Positions 7,686-17,457 of a DNA stretch of 64,000 nucleotides are shown piece after piece. The first letter of the stretch is position 1, and each line of letters starts with the position of its first letter. Source of the DNA: an uncultured Gammaproteobacteria bacterium. Its GTDB lineage: Bacteria; Pseudomonadota; Gammaproteobacteria; JAADHQ01. The translations under genes and the position numbers were made by a program. The notes under the pieces are model-generated. The model saw only the letters and a list, made by a program, of their open reading frames with translations, made no database searches and was not told the origin of the DNA. The DNA is taken from contig CAMYJO010000014.1 of assembly GCA_947258755.1 (NCBI GenBank), forward strand, positions 1 through 64,000, given 5' to 3'.

Positions 7686-8759
7686 TCATGGCGTGACTTT
7701 GGGCTTGGAAGAAAAGGCCTTGGTCCTGTCGCCCTTGAGCTGATAGCGTATCACAGCCTCATTATGTTCTTTCAAGTTACGTGAAAAGTAATGCGTGCCG
7801 TCACCCTTGGAGACAAAATAAAGCGTCTTACCCGTGCCGGGATTTAATGCGGCCTTGATCGCCCCTGCACCGGGTATCGCTATCGGCGTTGGCGGCAGGC
7901 CCTTGCGGGTATAGGTGTTATAGGGCGTGTCCTGGCGCAGATGCTTGCGTGTCAGGTTGCCGTTAAATGTCTGCCCGAGACCATAAATAACAGTAGGGTC
8001 CGTTTGCAGGCGCATACCTATCTTTAATCGGCGCGTGAACACGCCGGCAATTTGCCGATACTCACTCTTTTGACCCGTCTCTTTCTCAATGATAGAAGCC
8101 AGGATCAATGCCTGATAGTCATCCTTCAGTGGTAAGCCACTCTCCTTCTCCTTCCAGGCCGCACTCAAAAACTCCTGCATGTGCCGGTATGCGCGCTTCA
8201 GAAACTCGACATCTGAGGTGTTTTTCGGGAAACGGTAAGTCTCAGGGAAAAAGCGGCCTTCGGGGTGAACGCCCTCGTGTCCGATCGCCTGCATGATCTG
8301 CTCGTTGTTTTTGTCGATCAAGGTATGACGTAATTGTGGATGCGCGTTAATGGCAGCCATCACTTCACGAAAGGACCAGCCTTCAATCAGGGTGAGTGAA
8401 TACTGTTTGACTTTGCCCTTGACCATTTGATCGAGTAATTGGTCAGGAGAGGTTCCTTGTTTTATCGTGTACTCGCCGACCTTGATGGATTGGGCCAATT
8501 CACGCATACGTGCACGCACCACCAGGAAGGTAGGCTCTTCGAGCAAGCCCATTTGCGTCAGGTCGCGGGCAATATTACGCATGGAGGCACCCGATTTAAC
8601 GCTATAGTCTACTGAGTCCGCTTGTATGTTCAGCGGTGAGGCGAGGAATTCCTGGTATTGGGTATAGGTCAAAACACCCTTGATAATAACGCCAATAACA
8701 ATAATGGCGAGGAACAGGTACCATTTATATGCTGCCATGCCTTTTAATAATTTACTCAT
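7686..8759 (-). CDS. mltG: Endolytic murein transglycosylase MltG
   Basis: A 357-residue inner-membrane protein with one N-terminal membrane segment (residues 13-30) followed by the periplasmic YceG domain. The catalytic glutamate is in ILASIIEKETGQ and is followed by the conserved RLKIGMRLQTDPTVIYGLG. MltG cuts nascent glycan strands and sets their length. Its start overlaps the pabC stop by eight bases, which suggests translational coupling. Confidence 0.94.
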   Translation of the reverse strand: MSKLLKGMAAYKWYLFLAIIVIGVIIKGVLTYTQYQEFLASPLNIQADSVDYSVKSGASMRNIARDLTQMGLLEEPTFLVVRARMRELAQSIKVGEYTIKQGTSPDQLLDQMVKGKVKQYSLTLIEGWSFREVMAAINAHPQLRHTLIDKNNEQIMQAIGHEGVHPEGRFFPETYRFPKNTSDVEFLKRAYRHMQEFLSAAWKEKESGLPLKDDYQALILASIIEKETGQKSEYRQIAGVFTRRLKIGMRLQTDPTVIYGLGQTFNGNLTRKHLRQDTPYNTYTRKGLPPTPIAIPGAGAIKAALNPGTGKTLYFVSKGDGTHYFSRNLKEHNEAVIRYQLKGDRTKAFSSKPKVTP

Positions 8760-9573
8760 ATTCGCTCAACCGGGTTTCAAGCTTGTTCATGATGTCTACG
8801 GTCACTGGACCACGCTGATAAATAGTATTTTGATATTCAATCACCGGCCATACACCCAGGATACTGTTGCAAACAAAAATCTCATTTGCACTCCTGAATT
8901 CCTCATGACCAAGCTCACGCTCGTGTACAGTCATGCCATCATTTTTCGCCATCTCGATAATCACGTCACGCATAATACCTTTTATACCGGCAGATTTCAG
9001 CGTCGGCGTTAACAATTCATCATCTTTAACTGCAAATACATTGCTACGAGTGCCTTCGATCACCCGCCCATCCGGATCCAGCATAAGCCCTTCGGCAAAT
9101 TCTGATTCTTCAAACTCCTGTTGCGCCATCACCTGCTCGAGACGGCACAGTGTTTTCAGCCCCGCCAGTGCGCTATTGACCGAGACCGGGGTCGCACAGC
9201 GAAACAAACGAATGCCCTGCTGACGGTGGCCAACATCATAATCCGGTAAGGCATGATAAGAAACGATTCTGCGTGCCGGACAACGCGCATCCGGCCTGTA
9301 GCCCCGGCCGCCACTGCCACGCGTCAGGATGATCTTGATAATACCGTGTTCGTGGCCCTCGGCAAGCTGCAGCGTTTCCTGTAGCAACTGCGCCTCGTCA
9401 TCGTATTCAATACCCAGCACCTGACAGCCTTGCAACAGTCTACGCATGTGACGCCGCCATAATAGCGGGCGACCATTTGTAATCTTGATGGTCTCAAATA
9501 AACCATCTCCATAGGCCAGGCCGCGGTCATCTGCGGGTAGCTCATTTGTTTGTTTGCCATCTATCAGAATCAT
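8752..9573 (-). CDS. pabC: Aminodeoxychorismate lyase
   Basis: A 273-residue fold-type IV PLP enzyme that converts 4-amino-4-deoxychorismate to p-aminobenzoate and pyruvate for folate synthesis. The N-terminal DRGLAYGDGLFET, the Schiff-base lysine K140 in AGLKTLCRLEQV, and EGTRSNVFAV are typical. It overlaps pabB by four bases and mltG by eight, placing it in the middle of a tightly coupled unit. A branched-chain aminotransferase-like activity cannot be excluded from motifs alone, but adjacent pabB makes pabC the clear choice. Confidence 0.93.
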   Translation of the reverse strand: MILIDGKQTNELPADDRGLAYGDGLFETIKITNGRPLLWRRHMRRLLQGCQVLGIEYDDEAQLLQETLQLAEGHEHGIIKIILTRGSGGRGYRPDARCPARRIVSYHALPDYDVGHRQQGIRLFRCATPVSVNSALAGLKTLCRLEQVMAQQEFEESEFAEGLMLDPDGRVIEGTRSNVFAVKDDELLTPTLKSAGIKGIMRDVIIEMAKNDGMTVHERELGHEEFRSANEIFVCNSILGVWPVIEYQNTIYQRGPVTVDIMNKLETRLSEYE

Positions 9574-10931
9574 GCCTGGTCCATTACCAATGCTTGTAAT
9601 AAGCCAAGTGCCTTGGCCCGAGTTTCATCCAGCTCATGCTGAGGGTCAGAGTCATAGACAATGCCGGCGCCGGCGCGCCATGATATTTCATCATTATATT
9701 TTAGCAGTGTACGGATAAGTATATTCAAGTCCATTGAGCCGTCCAGGTTGAGATAGCCCATCGATCCAGTGTAGGCCCCGCGTGGCTCTTGCTCGAGTTC
9801 AGCAATGATTTGCATGCAGCGAACTTTCGGGCAACCGGTAATGGTACCGCCAGGAAAGACTGCACGAATGACATCCGATGGACTGACGTCGTCCTGAAGT
9901 TCACCAAGCACATTGGAAACGATATGGTGTACGTGGCTATAGGACTCAAGACACATTAACTCATTGACCTTGATTGAACCCGGTTTGCATACCCTGCCGA
10001 GATCATTTCTTTCCAGATCAATCAGCATAATATGCTCGGCCTGCTCCTTCGGGTGTGCCATCAACTCATCTGCCAGTCTTTTGTCCTCGATATCGCTCCC
10101 TGATCGCGGCCGTGTGCCGGCGATAGGTCTCACTTCAATGATGTTATCACGTACACTGACCAGTCTTTCCGGCGATGAACTGATCACGGTAAAATCGGGT
10201 AACTGAGCAATACCGGCAAAAGGTGCTGGATTGCTGACCCGTAAATTTCGGTATAGCTCATGAGCACTAACATCATGACTTATTTTTGCTTTCCACAGTC
10301 GTGACAGATTTACCTGAAAGACATCACCTTCAATGATGTACTCCCGAATTCTGTTGACGGCCTGGCAATATTGTTCCGCAGGGGCTTCAATAATATCGCC
10401 AAACCCTTCTTCAAGGCCTGGGCCTGGCTGTGCTTGTTGTTCTATGTGCCTGACATCACGCTGTAGTTCAGTTAGCAGGTCTTCATGCTCTTCTTCTACG
10501 AACAAGTGCATTTGTCCTTGTTCGTGGTCGAGGATAACGGCTGCCGGACAACGTAGCGCCCATGCTGTCGTCTGCCTGTCTGTAGCAACTGGTAAATCAA
10601 TGCCCGGCTCGATTTCGGCGACCAGTTCATAGGCCAGGTAGACAAACCACCCACCATGATAAGGTAGCTCATTATCGTTCTGCTTTGCCTTTTTTTCCTG
10701 CTGCCACCATTGCTGCAAAGAGGATAGAAAGCCCTCGGCATTGACACCAGGCGGTGACTGCAAACTGCCATCGGATGTCAGGCGTAATTGTTGTTGCGGA
10801 AATGCAAACAGGATATCAAAACGTGACTGCGCAGTACCATGGGCGACACTTTCCAGCAGACAGGGATAACGCTCAGGATTTAACTCATGTAAACGAAGAA
10901 GATCTATAGAGGCCGACTGAGTAAGATACAT
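9570..10931 (-). CDS. pabB: Aminodeoxychorismate synthase component I
   Basis: A 453-residue chorismate-utilising enzyme. It has an N-terminal anthranilate-synthase-I-like domain and a C-terminal chorismate-binding domain with PIAGTRPRSG, LIDLERNDLGRV and GGTITGCPKVRCM. With a PabA glutaminase it makes aminodeoxychorismate, which the adjacent PabC then cleaves. In Pseudomonas the equivalent position holds pabC alone, so the pabB-pabC pairing is a local difference. No pabA is seen in the window. The start is ATG 10931; fabF ends 54 bases upstream. Confidence 0.92.
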   Translation of the reverse strand: MYLTQSASIDLLRLHELNPERYPCLLESVAHGTAQSRFDILFAFPQQQLRLTSDGSLQSPPGVNAEGFLSSLQQWWQQEKKAKQNDNELPYHGGWFVYLAYELVAEIEPGIDLPVATDRQTTAWALRCPAAVILDHEQGQMHLFVEEEHEDLLTELQRDVRHIEQQAQPGPGLEEGFGDIIEAPAEQYCQAVNRIREYIIEGDVFQVNLSRLWKAKISHDVSAHELYRNLRVSNPAPFAGIAQLPDFTVISSSPERLVSVRDNIIEVRPIAGTRPRSGSDIEDKRLADELMAHPKEQAEHIMLIDLERNDLGRVCKPGSIKVNELMCLESYSHVHHIVSNVLGELQDDVSPSDVIRAVFPGGTITGCPKVRCMQIIAELEQEPRGAYTGSMGYLNLDGSMDLNILIRTLLKYNDEISWRAGAGIVYDSDPQHELDETRAKALGLLQALVMDQA

Positions 10932-10985
10932 TCATGAACCATACTATTGATTCAGCACAGTCGACTTGATGGCGGCTTGCAGGGA

Positions 10986-12224
10986 TCAGGCCTTCTTGAA
11001 AATAATGGTGCCGTTGGTGCCACCAAAGCCGAATGAGTTGGACAGGCACACATCCATTTTCATTTCGCGTGCCGTATTCGGAACAAAGTCCAGATCACAT
11101 TCGGGGTCCTGATTCTCCAGGTTGATGGTCGGTGGTGCTACCTGGTCGCGTAATGCCAAAACGCTGAAAACAGCCTCGATACCACCAGCGGCACCCAGTA
11201 AATGCCCTGTCATGGATTTTGTTGAACTGGTCGCTAACTTGTAAGCATGGTCACCAAAGGCACCCTTGATGGCTTCACATTCGGCCTTGTCGCCTGCCGG
11301 AGTCGACGTACCATGGGCATTGATGTAATCCACTTCATTGGTATTGATACCGGCATCACGCAAGGCATTCAACATGCAACGACTGGCGCCCTCGCCTCCT
11401 GGTGGTGGGTTGGTCATATGGAAGGCGTCGCCGCTCATACCAAAACCGGCCAGTTCTGCATAGATGGTCGCGCCACGCTTTTTAGCATGTTCGTATTCTT
11501 CCAGGACCAGTACACCGGCACCATCACCGAGCACAAAACCATCACGGTCCTTATCCCAGGGGCGGCTAGCGCCTTCAGGATCATCATTGCGGGTAGACAA
11601 TGCACGTGCAGCAGCAAATCCGCCCAGGCCGGTCGGTGTTGTCGCCATTTCGGCACCACCGACAATCATGATATCGGCATCACCGTGCACGATCATTCTA
11701 CCGGCATCACCGATGTTATGTGTACCCGTTGTACAGGCCGTGACTATGGCAAAGTTCGGTCCCTTCAATCCGTATTGAACGGACAAGTTACCTGAAATCA
11801 TATTAATGATACTTTGCGGGACGAAAAAGGGTGATATCTTGCGTGGGCCACCTTGCAAAAAATTATCGTAGCCCTTTTCAATAGAGGATATACCGCCGAT
11901 ACCCGAACCGATAGCAACACCGATGCGGTGTGCATTCTCGTCGGTCACTTCAAAACCGGAATCATTGATGGCCTGAGTTGCCGCGGCCATACCATAATGA
12001 ATAAAGGGATCCATTTTTTTGATGTCTTTGGGGGAGATATAGTCCTTGGCCTCAAAACCAACAATACGTCCACCAAAACGTGATGCAAATGCACTGACAT
12101 CAAATTCGGTAATAGGCGATATCCCGGATTTTCCGGCCAGGATATTGTCCCATGCTTCAGAAACGGATAGACCTACCGGGGAAATAATCCCCATGCCTGT
12201 AACGACAACGCGTCTCTTTGACAA
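10986..12224 (-). CDS. fabF: Beta-ketoacyl-ACP synthase II
   Basis: A 412-residue thiolase-fold condensing enzyme that elongates acyl-ACP with malonyl-ACP. The nucleophile is C164 in [12 protein letters not shown], and the two histidines are in [11 protein letters not shown] and [12 protein letters not shown]. The glycine-rich end [11 protein letters not shown] is intact. It lies 70 bases downstream of acpP, the usual arrangement. Confidence 0.95.
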   Translation of the reverse strand: MSKRRVVVTGMGIISPVGLSVSEAWDNILAGKSGISPITEFDVSAFASRFGGRIVGFEAKDYISPKDIKKMDPFIHYGMAAATQAINDSGFEVTDENAHRIGVAIGSGIGGISSIEKGYDNFLQGGPRKISPFFVPQSIINMISGNLSVQYGLKGPNFAIVTACTTGTHNIGDAGRMIVHGDADIMIVGGAEMATTPTGLGGFAAARALSTRNDDPEGASRPWDKDRDGFVLGDGAGVLVLEEYEHAKKRGATIYAELAGFGMSGDAFHMTNPPPGGEGASRCMLNALRDAGINTNEVDYINAHGTSTPAGDKAECEAIKGAFGDHAYKLATSSTKSMTGHLLGAAGGIEAVFSVLALRDQVAPPTINLENQDPECDLDFVPNTAREMKMDVCLSNSFGFGGTNGTIIFKKA

Positions 12225-12294
12225 AATGGATTCCTCTTGGAGAAATAATTCTGAAGGTCATCAGGCCGTGAATGGCCAATGACCGCTGATCATA

Positions 12295-12528
12295 TCAGGC
12301 GTGACTGTTGACGTAATCAACAGCATGCTGAACAGTGGTGATATTGGCTGATTCCTCATCAGGAATCTCGCATTCAAACTCTTCTTCCAGTGCCATGACC
12401 AGCTCAACTGTATCGAGGGAATCTGCGCCAAGATCATCTACGAAAGATGCTGCGTTTACGACTTGATCTTCATTGACTCCTAATTGTTCAACGATAATCT
12501 TCTTAACGCGTTCTTCAACAGTACTCAT
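12295..12528 (-). CDS. acpP: Acyl carrier protein
   Basis: A 77-residue acidic four-helix protein that carries acyl chains on a 4'-phosphopantetheine arm attached to S37 in [13 protein letters not shown] strong AGAGGAAG ribosome binding site lies eight bases before the ATG. It is preceded by a 215-base leader, much longer than the other gaps in the operon, which fits the high independent expression acpP usually needs. Confidence 0.97.
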   Translation of the reverse strand: MSTVEERVKKIIVEQLGVNEDQVVNAASFVDDLGADSLDTVELVMALEEEFECEIPDEESANITTVQHAVDYVNSHA

Positions 12529-12540
12529 GTTTTGCTTCCT

Positions 12541-12743
12541 CTAAAATTGTATTTACAGCGTTTAGTTATTCTCTGTCTGCGGCGGTATTTTAGTTAAATA
12601 CGCCGCAATATACCAGCTTATCTACGACATTTAGCGCCTTGGTGAAAACACCATAATAAGCTTATTATTTCCATAATAACATATTGTTACAATACATATC
12701 TAATGTTATTTATATAATAAATAACAAAAATTAATTACCCTGT
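12541..12743 (-). promoter_or_regulatory. fabG-acpP spacer with two inverted repeats
   Basis: This AT-rich gap inside the fab operon carries a GC-rich stem in the acpP leader (arms GCGGCGGTATTT at 12579-12590 and AAATACGCCGC at 12596-12606, one bulged base). It also has a perfect AT-only inverted repeat close to the fabG stop (TGTTATTTA at 12704-12712 and TAAATAACA at 12718-12726). Neither is followed by a U-run on the minus strand, so they are not classical terminators. They could serve mRNA processing or stabilise the acpP transcript; a promoter probably lies here too. Confidence 0.45.
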
Positions 12744-13499
12744 TTAGCCCATATACATGCCACCGTTAACATGGATCGTCTCACCGGTAATATAGGCGGC
12801 TAAAGGTGAGGCTAAAAATGCAACGCAGGCAGCTATCTCATCGACCGAGCCCAGGCGATCCAATGGGATCTGCTTGAGTAATGCGTCCTTATGCTCATCG
12901 GCGAGTTCACGTGTCATATCCGTATCAATAAAACCAGGTGCGACCGTGTTGACGGTAATGCCGCGCGAACCCACTTCTCTGGCCAGGGCCTTACTGAAAC
13001 CAACCATACCGGCCTTGGCAGCGGCGTAATTGGTTTGCCCGGCATTGCCGGAGGCACCGACAACCGATGAGATGCTAATAATTCGGCCTTTACGGGCCTT
13101 CATCATGGTTCGCAAACAGGCTTTGCTCAGACGGTAAACAGAGGTCAGGTTGGTCTGAATGATACTGTCCCACTCATCATCCTTCATACGCATCAACAAA
13201 TTATCGCGGGTAATGCCAGCGTTATTGACCAGAATACTAACAACACCGTAGTCAACTGCAATGTTATCAATCACGGTCTTGATACTGTCTGCCTGATTAA
13301 CATCCAGCAGCATACCTGTACCGTTGATGCCGGCTTCTTGTAAGTAGGCAGTGATGGCATCAGCGCCCGCCTGACTGGTGGCAGTACCGATAACAGTGGC
13401 GCCACGAGCCCCTAGCGCGAGTGCAATACCCTTACCGATGCCGCGGCTGGCACCGCTGACCAATGCTATCTCATCTTTTAATTCCGTATTTAAATCCAT
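12744..13499 (-). CDS. fabG: 3-oxoacyl-ACP reductase
   Basis: A 251-residue short-chain dehydrogenase that reduces 3-oxoacyl-ACP with NADPH. It has the cofactor motif VSGASRGIGKG, NNAG at 92-95, and the catalytic set S145, Y158 and K162 (SVVGASGNAGQTNYAAAKAG). Length is a few residues more than E. coli FabG because of a longer N-terminus. It lies 15 bases after the fabD stop. Confidence 0.95.
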   Translation of the reverse strand: MDLNTELKDEIALVSGASRGIGKGIALALGARGATVIGTATSQAGADAITAYLQEAGINGTGMLLDVNQADSIKTVIDNIAVDYGVVSILVNNAGITRDNLLMRMKDDEWDSIIQTNLTSVYRLSKACLRTMMKARKGRIISISSVVGASGNAGQTNYAAAKAGMVGFSKALAREVGSRGITVNTVAPGFIDTDMTRELADEHKDALLKQIPLDRLGSVDEIAACVAFLASPLAAYITGETIHVNGGMYMG

Positions 13500-13514
13500 C
13501 AGAGCCCTCCCGTT

Positions 13515-14444
13515 CTATTCTTTTGCCATTGCAGCCTGCAGCGACTCGGAGTCAAACACCGGCATGCCCTTGATTGATTTATCGATGCGTTTGCATAAAC
13601 CAATCAAAACCTTACCTGGACCACATTCAACAATATGATCGACGCCTTGCGCAGTCATTGCCTGAATGGTTTCCACCCAACGCACCGGATTATGTAATTG
13701 CTGTTGCAAGGCCTGACGAATGGCATCGCCATCAGCATGCGACTGCACATCGACATTATGTATTACCGGGATAGATGGCGCTTGCAGTTCAATGCCATTT
13801 AGTTTTTCGCCGAGCTTTTCAGCAGCCGGCAACATCAACTGACAATGCGAAGGTACACTAACCGGCAACATCAATGCCCGCTTGGCCCCGGTTTCCTTTA
13901 ATAGATCAATTGCTCTCTGCACAGCGCTCTTTTGCCCGGCAATGACAACCTGCCCGGGCGAATTAAAGTTAACCGCCTCAACAACCTCACCCTGTGCAGC
14001 TTCACTGCATGCAGCGATAACACGCTCATCTTCCAGACCAAGGATCGCGGCCATGGCCCCCTGGCCTTCTGGCACTGCCTCCTGCATCAATCTTGCGCGT
14101 TCTGCAACCAGGGCAAGCGCATCTTCAAACATTAATGCACCGCTACACACAAGAGCGGTATATTCGCCGAGACTATGCCCAGCCATGCACACCGGGTTTT
14201 CTCCACCGTTTTGTTGCCATATTTTCCAGCTGATATAACCGACTGATAACATAGCCGGCTGGGTGACTTCTGTCCGATTCAACTCGTCGGCTTCGCCTTC
14301 TGAAATAATTTTCCAGAGGTCGTAACCAAGCACAGCAGAGGCCTTACTCATGATCTCCCTGGCCACATCATATTCTTCATAAAATGCCTTCAGCATGCCT
14401 ACTGATTGTGAGCCTTGACCAGGAAATACGATTGCTAGTGACAT
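13515..14444 (-). CDS. fabD: Malonyl-CoA:ACP transacylase
   Basis: A 309-residue acyltransferase that loads malonate on ACP. The nucleophile is S91 in AGHSLGEYTALV, after FPGQGSQSVGM at the N-terminus. The frame is open 55 codons further upstream, but that stretch overlaps fabH in the wrong frame and is not protein-like. The ATG at 14444, giving MSLAIVFPGQGSQ, is the family start and leaves a 19-base gap after fabH. Confidence 0.95.
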   Translation of the reverse strand: MSLAIVFPGQGSQSVGMLKAFYEEYDVAREIMSKASAVLGYDLWKIISEGEADELNRTEVTQPAMLSVGYISWKIWQQNGGENPVCMAGHSLGEYTALVCSGALMFEDALALVAERARLMQEAVPEGQGAMAAILGLEDERVIAACSEAAQGEVVEAVNFNSPGQVVIAGQKSAVQRAIDLLKETGAKRALMLPVSVPSHCQLMLPAAEKLGEKLNGIELQAPSIPVIHNVDVQSHADGDAIRQALQQQLHNPVRWVETIQAMTAQGVDHIVECGPGKVLIGLCKRIDKSIKGMPVFDSESLQAAMAKE

Positions 14445-14463
14445 ATTGATACCATTTTTGATT

Positions 14464-15420
14464 TTAATATTTAATAAGTACCGAGCCCCAGGTGAATCCA
14501 CCACCGAAGGCCTCGAGTAATAATGTCTCACCGCGTTTAATGCGCCCGTCACGGACTGCAACGTCCAGTGCCAGTGGCACGGAGGCGGCCGAGGTATTGC
14601 CATGCTCATCGACGGTCACAACGACATTATCCATCGACATTTTTAACTTTTTAGCGGTGGCATTGATAATTCGGATATTGGCCTGGTGCGGAATAAGCCA
14701 GTCAATATCGGATTTTTGTAGATTATTTGCATCAAGGGTTTCATCAACGATACGGCCTAGTGTATTGACCGCCATCTTAAATACCTCATTACCTTTCATC
14801 TCGATATAGGCTGGGTTGTCATAACCCTCGGAAATTCCTGCCGGTACCGTCAACAGATTTTCATAGGCGCCATCAGCATGTAAATGGGACGACATGATGC
14901 CAGCCTCATCACTGGCACTGAGGACAACTGCGCCGGCACCATCACCAAACAGAACGCAGGTGCCGCGGTCACTCCAGTCTACGATTTTTGACAGTGTTTC
15001 TGCTCCGACCACTAATGCATGCTTTGCAGAACCGGTGGCAATAAATTTTTCCGCCACGCCCAGGGCATAAACGAATCCGGTGCAAACGGCCTGGACATCA
15101 AAGGCCGCACAACCATGTATATCCAGGCGTTGCTGGAGTAAGCAGGCAGTACTGGGGAAAACACGATCGGGTGTTGTCGTCGCAACGATCACTAAATCGA
15201 TATCACTAGCCGTTACGCCGGCTGCATCCATTGCATTGCGCGCGGCCTTTTCAGCCAGGTCACAGGTAGTCTCATTGTCTGCAGCGATATGACGCTTCTT
15301 GATGCCAGTACGTTCTTGTATCCATTGATCAGAAGTGTCTACAGTCTTTTCGAGATCAGCATTCGTGACTGTTTTTTCAGGCAGATAACTACCCGTTCCT
15401 GTTATACGTGCGTATTTCAA
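14464..15420 (-). CDS. fabH: Beta-ketoacyl-ACP synthase III
   Basis: A 318-residue initiating condensing enzyme that joins acetyl-CoA and malonyl-ACP. The nucleophile is C113 in [13 protein letters not shown]; His and Asn are in [10 protein letters not shown] and [12 protein letters not shown]. The start overlaps the plsX stop by four bases, so the two are coupled. The plsX-fabH-fabD order is the E. coli one; in Pseudomonas aeruginosa fabH is missing at this place. Confidence 0.95.
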   Translation of the reverse strand: MKYARITGTGSYLPEKTVTNADLEKTVDTSDQWIQERTGIKKRHIAADNETTCDLAEKAARNAMDAAGVTASDIDLVIVATTTPDRVFPSTACLLQQRLDIHGCAAFDVQAVCTGFVYALGVAEKFIATGSAKHALVVGAETLSKIVDWSDRGTCVLFGDGAGAVVLSASDEAGIMSSHLHADGAYENLLTVPAGISEGYDNPAYIEMKGNEVFKMAVNTLGRIVDETLDANNLQKSDIDWLIPHQANIRIINATAKKLKMSMDNVVVTVDEHGNTSAASVPLALDVAVRDGRIKRGETLLLEAFGGGFTWGSVLIKY

Positions 15421-16445
15421 TCCGGCTGCCTCTCGCTAAGCAATGATTCCAGGTGTGAACTGATCATTTGTGGAACACCCTCGTCTATCTCGATCAGGGC
15501 AATATTAATCGCATTCTCAAATGCAATCTCATCAGCACCGCCATGACTCTTGATGACTATGCCACGCAAGCCAACCAGGCTTGCTCCATTATACTGGCGC
15601 GGATCAATTTTTTTACGAAAAGATTTGAGTACCGGCATGGTCATCATACCGATCATGCGCGTCAGTGCGTTACGGTTAAATTCCTGTTTCAGATAATGGC
15701 TGATCATTTTTGCCACGCCTTCACTGGTTTTTAAAGCCACGTTACCGACAAAACCATCACAGACAACAACATCCGCGCCACCTTTGTAGATATCATCACC
15801 TTCAACAAAACCAATGTAATTCAGTTGACTGTCAGACAATAATTGTGAGGCCACTTTGACGGTGTCATTACCCTTCATTTCTTCTTCGCCGATATTCAGC
15901 AGGCCAACGCGGGGTGACTCAATATTGTCGATCGCCTGGGCTAGCATGGAACCCATCACGGCAAACTGAAAAAGATGCTCCGAACTGCTGTCGATATTGG
16001 CGCCCAGATCGAGGACATGAGTATGACCTTCGATTGAAGGCAAAGCAGAGATAATAGCCGGTCGATCGATACCGGCCAAGGTCTTCAGTACGAAGCGACC
16101 TGTGGCCATTAGTGCGCCGGTATTGCCGGCACTGACACAGGCATCGGCGACGCCTTCCTTAACCAGATTGATGGCCACTCGCATCGACGAGTCTTTCTTG
16201 CCGCGTAATGCACGTGCAGGTGACTCATCCATATCAACCACTTCGGTGGCATTATGAATTTGCAGGTTGTCACTCTCGGCTGCTCCCAGAGAAGCCAACC
16301 CCTGTCGTAGCACCTCTTCCCTGCCGACCAGCAACAAACGTACATCATCACGTTTATTAACGGTCTTGATGGCTGCCGGCAGCACAACGTCAGGACCAAT
16401 GTCGCCACCCATAGCATCTAATGCAACAGTATATCTGGGTTTCAT
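15417..16445 (-). CDS. plsX: Phosphate acyltransferase PlsX
   Basis: A 342-residue enzyme that makes acyl-phosphate from acyl-ACP, the first step of phospholipid synthesis by the PlsX/PlsY route. It begins with [19 protein letters not shown], and has [10 protein letters not shown] and [17 protein letters not shown]. Length is typical. The gap of about 115 bases to rpmF is the largest between yceD and fabG. Confidence 0.95.
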   Translation of the reverse strand: MKPRYTVALDAMGGDIGPDVVLPAAIKTVNKRDDVRLLLVGREEVLRQGLASLGAAESDNLQIHNATEVVDMDESPARALRGKKDSSMRVAINLVKEGVADACVSAGNTGALMATGRFVLKTLAGIDRPAIISALPSIEGHTHVLDLGANIDSSSEHLFQFAVMGSMLAQAIDNIESPRVGLLNIGEEEMKGNDTVKVASQLLSDSQLNYIGFVEGDDIYKGGADVVVCDGFVGNVALKTSEGVAKMISHYLKQEFNRNALTRMIGMMTMPVLKSFRKKIDPRQYNGASLVGLRGIVIKSHGGADEIAFENAINIALIEIDEGVPQMISSHLESLLSERQPD

Positions 16446-16559
16446 AGAGTCACGTACAAGCTCGTATTAAACAACAAAGACCGCAGAGTTCCGAAAAAGC
16501 TGGAAACATCTGCAGTCTTTAGTTTGATTAGCAGGCCAATAAAGGCCAAGCTGAATAAA

Positions 16560-16736
16560 CTATTTCTTGCCGGAGGTTATCTGGCGACCACGATAAAAAC
16601 CATCAGGGCTAACATGATGTCGTAAATGGGTCTCGCCTGTTTCTGCATTCACAGCTAAAGTGGATGCCTTCAGGGAATCATGTGAACGTCTCATTCCACG
16701 TGTGGATGGTGTTCTTCGGCTCTTTTGTACTGCCAT
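16560..16736 (-). CDS. rpmF: 50S ribosomal protein L32
   Basis: A 58-residue basic protein beginning [20 protein letters not shown], the invariant L32 start, and ending with the [14 protein letters not shown] segment. AGGAG lies eight to nine bases before the ATG at 16736; an upstream in-frame ATG at 16766 would overlap yceD and is not used. It has no zinc-binding cysteines, as in other gammaproteobacteria. The yceD-rpmF-plsX order is widely conserved. Confidence 0.97.
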   Translation of the reverse strand: MAVQKSRRTPSTRGMRRSHDSLKASTLAVNAETGETHLRHHVSPDGFYRGRQITSGKK

Positions 16737-16755
16737 TTCTGCTACTCCTGGTTCA

Positions 16756-17283
16756 TTAACCGTCAATTTTTAAATCTTTAAGTACCGCAAACGGGTTTGG
16801 CTTATCTGTCGTCTGATCCTGCTCGACAGATGGCTGCTGCTCTCGCATGTAAACGCCTGCCTCACACAAGGCTTCGTCATGCTTGGGCACCAATGCAAAC
16901 CCCAGAATCAGTTCGTCTTCAATAATACTGTACAGTGACGTTGGTACTTCCGTCAGCACTATCGCGTCGACATCATCCTGAAGACCTTCCATTTTATATT
17001 CGGAATCCAGCAGTAACAGCCTGAATGTCGTCTTCATGTCGTGCCACATGGGTTGCAAGCAGCGCTGGCAAAGCACCTGCACTCTGGCACTGGCCACACC
17101 TTCCATAAAAGCCTGGTGGTGTTCGTCTGTACCGAGCCTGATATCGACATCCAACTGACCATCCTGGTTGGCCAGATATTCGGAAAAACGCGGCATTTTG
17201 GCAATATCAATCGAACCAATATAGTGGCTGTCTTGTCTTGCGGCCCGCATTAAATCTACATGCTCGGGGATACCCTGTGACAT
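16756..17283 (-). CDS. yceD: YceD family (DUF177) protein
   Basis: A 175-residue protein with the DUF177 motif [10 protein letters not shown] and the acidic segment [25 protein letters not shown] in the second half, ending in [11 protein letters not shown] as in E. coli YceD (first three motifs quoted as they are read). In plants and cyanobacteria the family is linked to 23S rRNA accumulation; the bacterial role is not settled. The N-terminus aligns with E. coli YceD from its first residues, so ATG 17283 is kept although no ribosome binding site is seen. It is the first gene of the plsX-fab transcript. Confidence 0.9.
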   Translation of the reverse strand: MSQGIPEHVDLMRAARQDSHYIGSIDIAKMPRFSEYLANQDGQLDVDIRLGTDEHHQAFMEGVASARVQVLCQRCLQPMWHDMKTTFRLLLLDSEYKMEGLQDDVDAIVLTEVPTSLYSIIEDELILGFALVPKHDEALCEAGVYMREQQPSVEQDQTTDKPNPFAVLKDLKIDG

Positions 17284-17292
17284 AAGCCGTGT

Positions 17293-17321
17293 ATCTTAGC
17301 CGCAGAAGCGCTTGCTGTCAA
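17293..17321 (-). promoter_or_regulatory. Sigma70-type promoter for yceD-rpmF-plsX-fab
   Basis: On the minus strand a perfect TTGACA (17316-17321) lies 17 bases from TAAGAT (17293-17298, four of six consensus bases). Transcription would start near 17286, only about three bases before the yceD ATG, which would make the mRNA nearly leaderless. Confidence 0.5.
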
Positions 17322-17371
17322 AATAAAATATCTAAAATCCTTGTTTTTTCAATAATATCCCGCTGCTTTTC

Positions 17372-17400
17372 TTGACAACGGTGGCGCTTTTGCGTAGAAA
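17372..17400 (+). promoter_or_regulatory. Sigma70-type promoter for pycA-pycB
   Basis: TTGACA at 17372-17377 and TAGAAA at 17395-17400 are 17 bases apart. The predicted start near 17407 gives a leader of about 50 bases containing the AGGA at 17446-17449. The promoter diverges from the yceD promoter about 50 bases away. Confidence 0.5.
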
Positions 17401-17457
17401 ATTTATTGGATTAGCGAATTTGCGCAAAACAGCTGCTATCAATTTAGGAAATTCATC

